A stretch of 6,365 bases of DNA from Candidatus Latescibacterota bacterium (GTDB lineage: Bacteria; Latescibacterota; MVCY01): the NCBI GenBank assembly GCA_030629295.1, contig DAOVPH010000096.1, positions 1 through 6,365 on the forward strand, given 5' to 3'. The notes under the pieces are model-generated. The model was not told the DNA's origin, ran no database searches, and worked only from the letters and a program-made list of their open reading frames with translations. How positions within the stretch are numbered: position 1 is the stretch's first letter; each line of letters starts with the position of its first letter. Shown piece by piece: positions 5,075 through 6,365 of this stretch. A program made the translations under genes and the position numbers.

Positions 5075-6327
5075 TAGGAGTGTGGTTTGTTTGTGATCTG
5101 AATGGCGGCAATTCGTTCGATGATACCCACAAGTCTCGCATTCTGGAGACGGAATGTAACAGGATGATCACAAGCCAGCATAAATCGGGAGGAACAAATT
5201 CCGAGATAGATGCCGCCGATTGGGCAAAGGGGAATTCATCCCGACCCAGGATGATCCCAGGCCAAACCAGAGCAACCAGTTATCCTTATTACCACCTTTA
5301 TGCAGCTCATCGGTACCCTCCCAATCACGTGCAATATGCTGAGGAGTCGTACAATAGCCTAAAGAACGCGGGTGTGCTCAGCGGGATTGAAGGATTCGTT
5401 GTATACCATGAGGCTCCCGACCCAGGTTATAGCGCAGAGATGAAGGAGGTAATGGAGAAATTAAGGAATCTTTACAAGGGCGACACCGGTAAAGACCCTG
5501 AACTTTATGCAATTGCTGGGGATGATCCTGATCCCGAGAAGGGTATTCCTAATCGGGATGCTTTCTTCAACAATCTTTGGTGGTACTCCAAAGGGGTGTT
5601 TGTCTCAGAGAAATATTGCTGGAGCGAAAATTGGAAGAATACAGAAAAGCCAATGGTGGAATTTGAGAAGTGCATCATTAATACAGCTAACACGGCCAAG
5701 GCGAAGAGGGCTTCCCAGGGATGGCCTTGCAGGTGGATAGCGATTGTTGGAGCTCATACGGATACTTATCAGGGCAGAAATTATTACACACCTGATGAGT
5801 ATGAACTCCGTTATACGTCCTTGCTTCCGGTCGGCTTAGGAGGTGATGGTGTCGCTTATTTTGTCTTCGATTGGGCAAGTTGGACGCCCTGTACAGATGA
5901 TATCTTCAGAAACTCCACCACCCGGCAGAACATCAGCAACCTTAAGCCCAGAATCGATTGGCTGAAGAGCCAGCTTGAACCTTACAGTAACCCGGGTTAC
6001 TCTGGATGGAAATACAATACTACCAACGGTGGCTGGCAGTCTTTCCCTGAATCTGACTGGCTTGATAGGATACAAGAGAATCAAGGGGACAACACCAGTT
6101 GGCAGAAAAAGCTGCTGGTGGCATTCTGGAAAGGATACACAGGCCATGAGGCCTGGCCCGTAACCAGCCGGGATCCCTGGACCGGAAACTACTCCTATAC
6201 AGCCTACTTTAAGCAGGAAACCCATGTGATCTGGGATGGAGACGACAAAGGGAATCTGACCCAGTTTTCCTTTACGATGCCCCCAGGTGACACAAAATTA
6301 TTAGAGTTGTGGCCTACGATGTGGTAG
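5062..6327 (+). CDS. Peptide copy C fused to a possible TIM-barrel (glycoside hydrolase-like) protein
   Basis: The 421-residue product begins MAAMIGVWFVCDLNGG with F-D-D-T-H-K at 19-24, a divergent form of the peptide before genes 3 and 4. An internal ATG at 5164 (residue 35) follows GTAACAGG. No signal peptide is visible after either start, unlike genes 1-4, and the WG tail is absent; the protein ends ELWPTMW. The body is rich in Trp and Tyr. Regularly spaced strands, GFVVYHEAPD (111-120), ELYAIAGDDPD (137-147), GVFVSEKYCW (168-177), RWIAIVGAHTD (214-224) and GDGVAYFVFDW (251-261), alternate with helices as in a TIM barrel. The acidic strand ends would suit a glycosidase. A small beta-rich C-terminal part (about 380-418) follows. 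Family not recognised; the early barrel strands may be missing, so a 5'-truncated gene fused to the peptide is possible. It is richer in G+C than genes 2-4. Confidence 0.8.
   Translation: MAAMIGVWFVCDLNGGNSFDDTHKSRILETECNRMITSQHKSGGTNSEIDAADWAKGNSSRPRMIPGQTRATSYPYYHLYAAHRYPPNHVQYAEESYNSLKNAGVLSGIEGFVVYHEAPDPGYSAEMKEVMEKLRNLYKGDTGKDPELYAIAGDDPDPEKGIPNRDAFFNNLWWYSKGVFVSEKYCWSENWKNTEKPMVEFEKCIINTANTAKAKRASQGWPCRWIAIVGAHTDTYQGRNYYTPDEYELRYTSLLPVGLGGDGVAYFVFDWASWTPCTDDIFRNSTTRQNISNLKPRIDWLKSQLEPYSNPGYSGWKYNTTNGGWQSFPESDWLDRIQENQGDNTSWQKKLLVAFWKGYTGHEAWPVTSRDPWTGNYSYTAYFKQETHVIWDGDDKGNLTQFSFTMPPGDTKLLELWPTMW
5156..5163 (+). repeat. GTAACAGG touching the internal gene 5 ATG
   Basis: This octamer is identical to those directly before the gene 2 and gene 3 start codons and touches ATG 5164, which is in frame with gene 5. 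The distance from ATG 5062 (102 bp) equals the distance between the two ATGs of gene 4. No second AACAGG copy is present here. Confidence 0.5.
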
Positions 6328-6358
6328 CTGGCGGATTAAACTGAAGGAAATGTGGACT

Positions 6359-6365
6359 ATGAACA
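6359..6365 (+). CDS. Possible start of a following gene (cut by window edge)
   Basis: ATG at 6359 follows AAGGA (6344-6348) by ten bases and sits 31 bp after the gene 5 stop; an alternative in-frame ATG at 6350 is too close to that site. Only two codons are visible, so nothing can be said about the product. Spacing suggests continuation of the same transcription unit. Confidence 0.25.

Noticed and set aside
5836..6225. 129-codon reverse-strand open frame inside gene 5
   Set aside because: It lies wholly within a longer forward gene with good protein-like composition and has no domain or ribosome site I can support.

Overview
The window looks like bacterial chromosome from an uncultured or poorly characterised lineage. 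All supportable genes are on the + strand, the strongest ribosome binding sites are AAGGAGG-type, and four of five large genes have classical signal peptides. I cannot assign a phylum: the main products are secreted repeat proteins of broad families (LVIVD-type propellers, OB-like repeats), and the remaining bodies are not recognised. By eye, base composition shifts along the window: gene 1 is near half G+C, genes 2-4 are clearly more A+T rich, and gene 5 is again richer in G+C.

Layout. Positions 1-296 hold no convincing gene but carry a 14-bp direct repeat (107-120 and 128-141) and a small GAAA-loop hairpin. Positions 297-440 are rich in potential RNA helices and lie upstream of gene 1. Gene 1 (506-1618) encodes a secreted protein of four tandem OB-like repeats and is closed by an intrinsic terminator (1616-1668). 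A likely promoter (TATAAT at 1702-1707) then starts a compact unit: gene 2 (1725-2807, LVIVD propeller), a 27-codon micro-ORF (2821-2904), gene 3 (2901-3950, a second LVIVD propeller), gene 4 (3965-5074, secreted protein of unknown function), gene 5 (5062-6327, possible TIM-barrel protein) and perhaps the first codons of another gene at the right edge.

Two shared elements tie the genes together. First, genes 1-4 encode unrelated or only partly related bodies but end in the same short tail, [ST]WGx[VLI]Kx[LR]F[RKS]; this may be a C-terminal sorting or recognition tag. Second, after genes 2, 3 and 4 a strong Shine-Dalgarno sequence starts a short conserved peptide, MA..(T/I)GVW(H/F)(A/V)CD......(F)(G/D)D.H. 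It is a free 27-aa peptide ending in an ATGA overlap with gene 3, but is fused in frame ahead of gene 4 and gene 5. In copies A and B the ten codons for GVWHACDRSE differ at four positions, all synonymous, so the peptide itself appears to be selected. The start codons following these peptides, and that of gene 2, are preceded by AACAGG hexamers, in three cases as GTAACAGG directly touching ATG.

My reading (inference) is a tandem array of exported proteins with common boundary sequences: a peptide-coding translational entry site at the front and a WG tail at the back. The peptide family and its link to the tail are the most promising undescribed features here.
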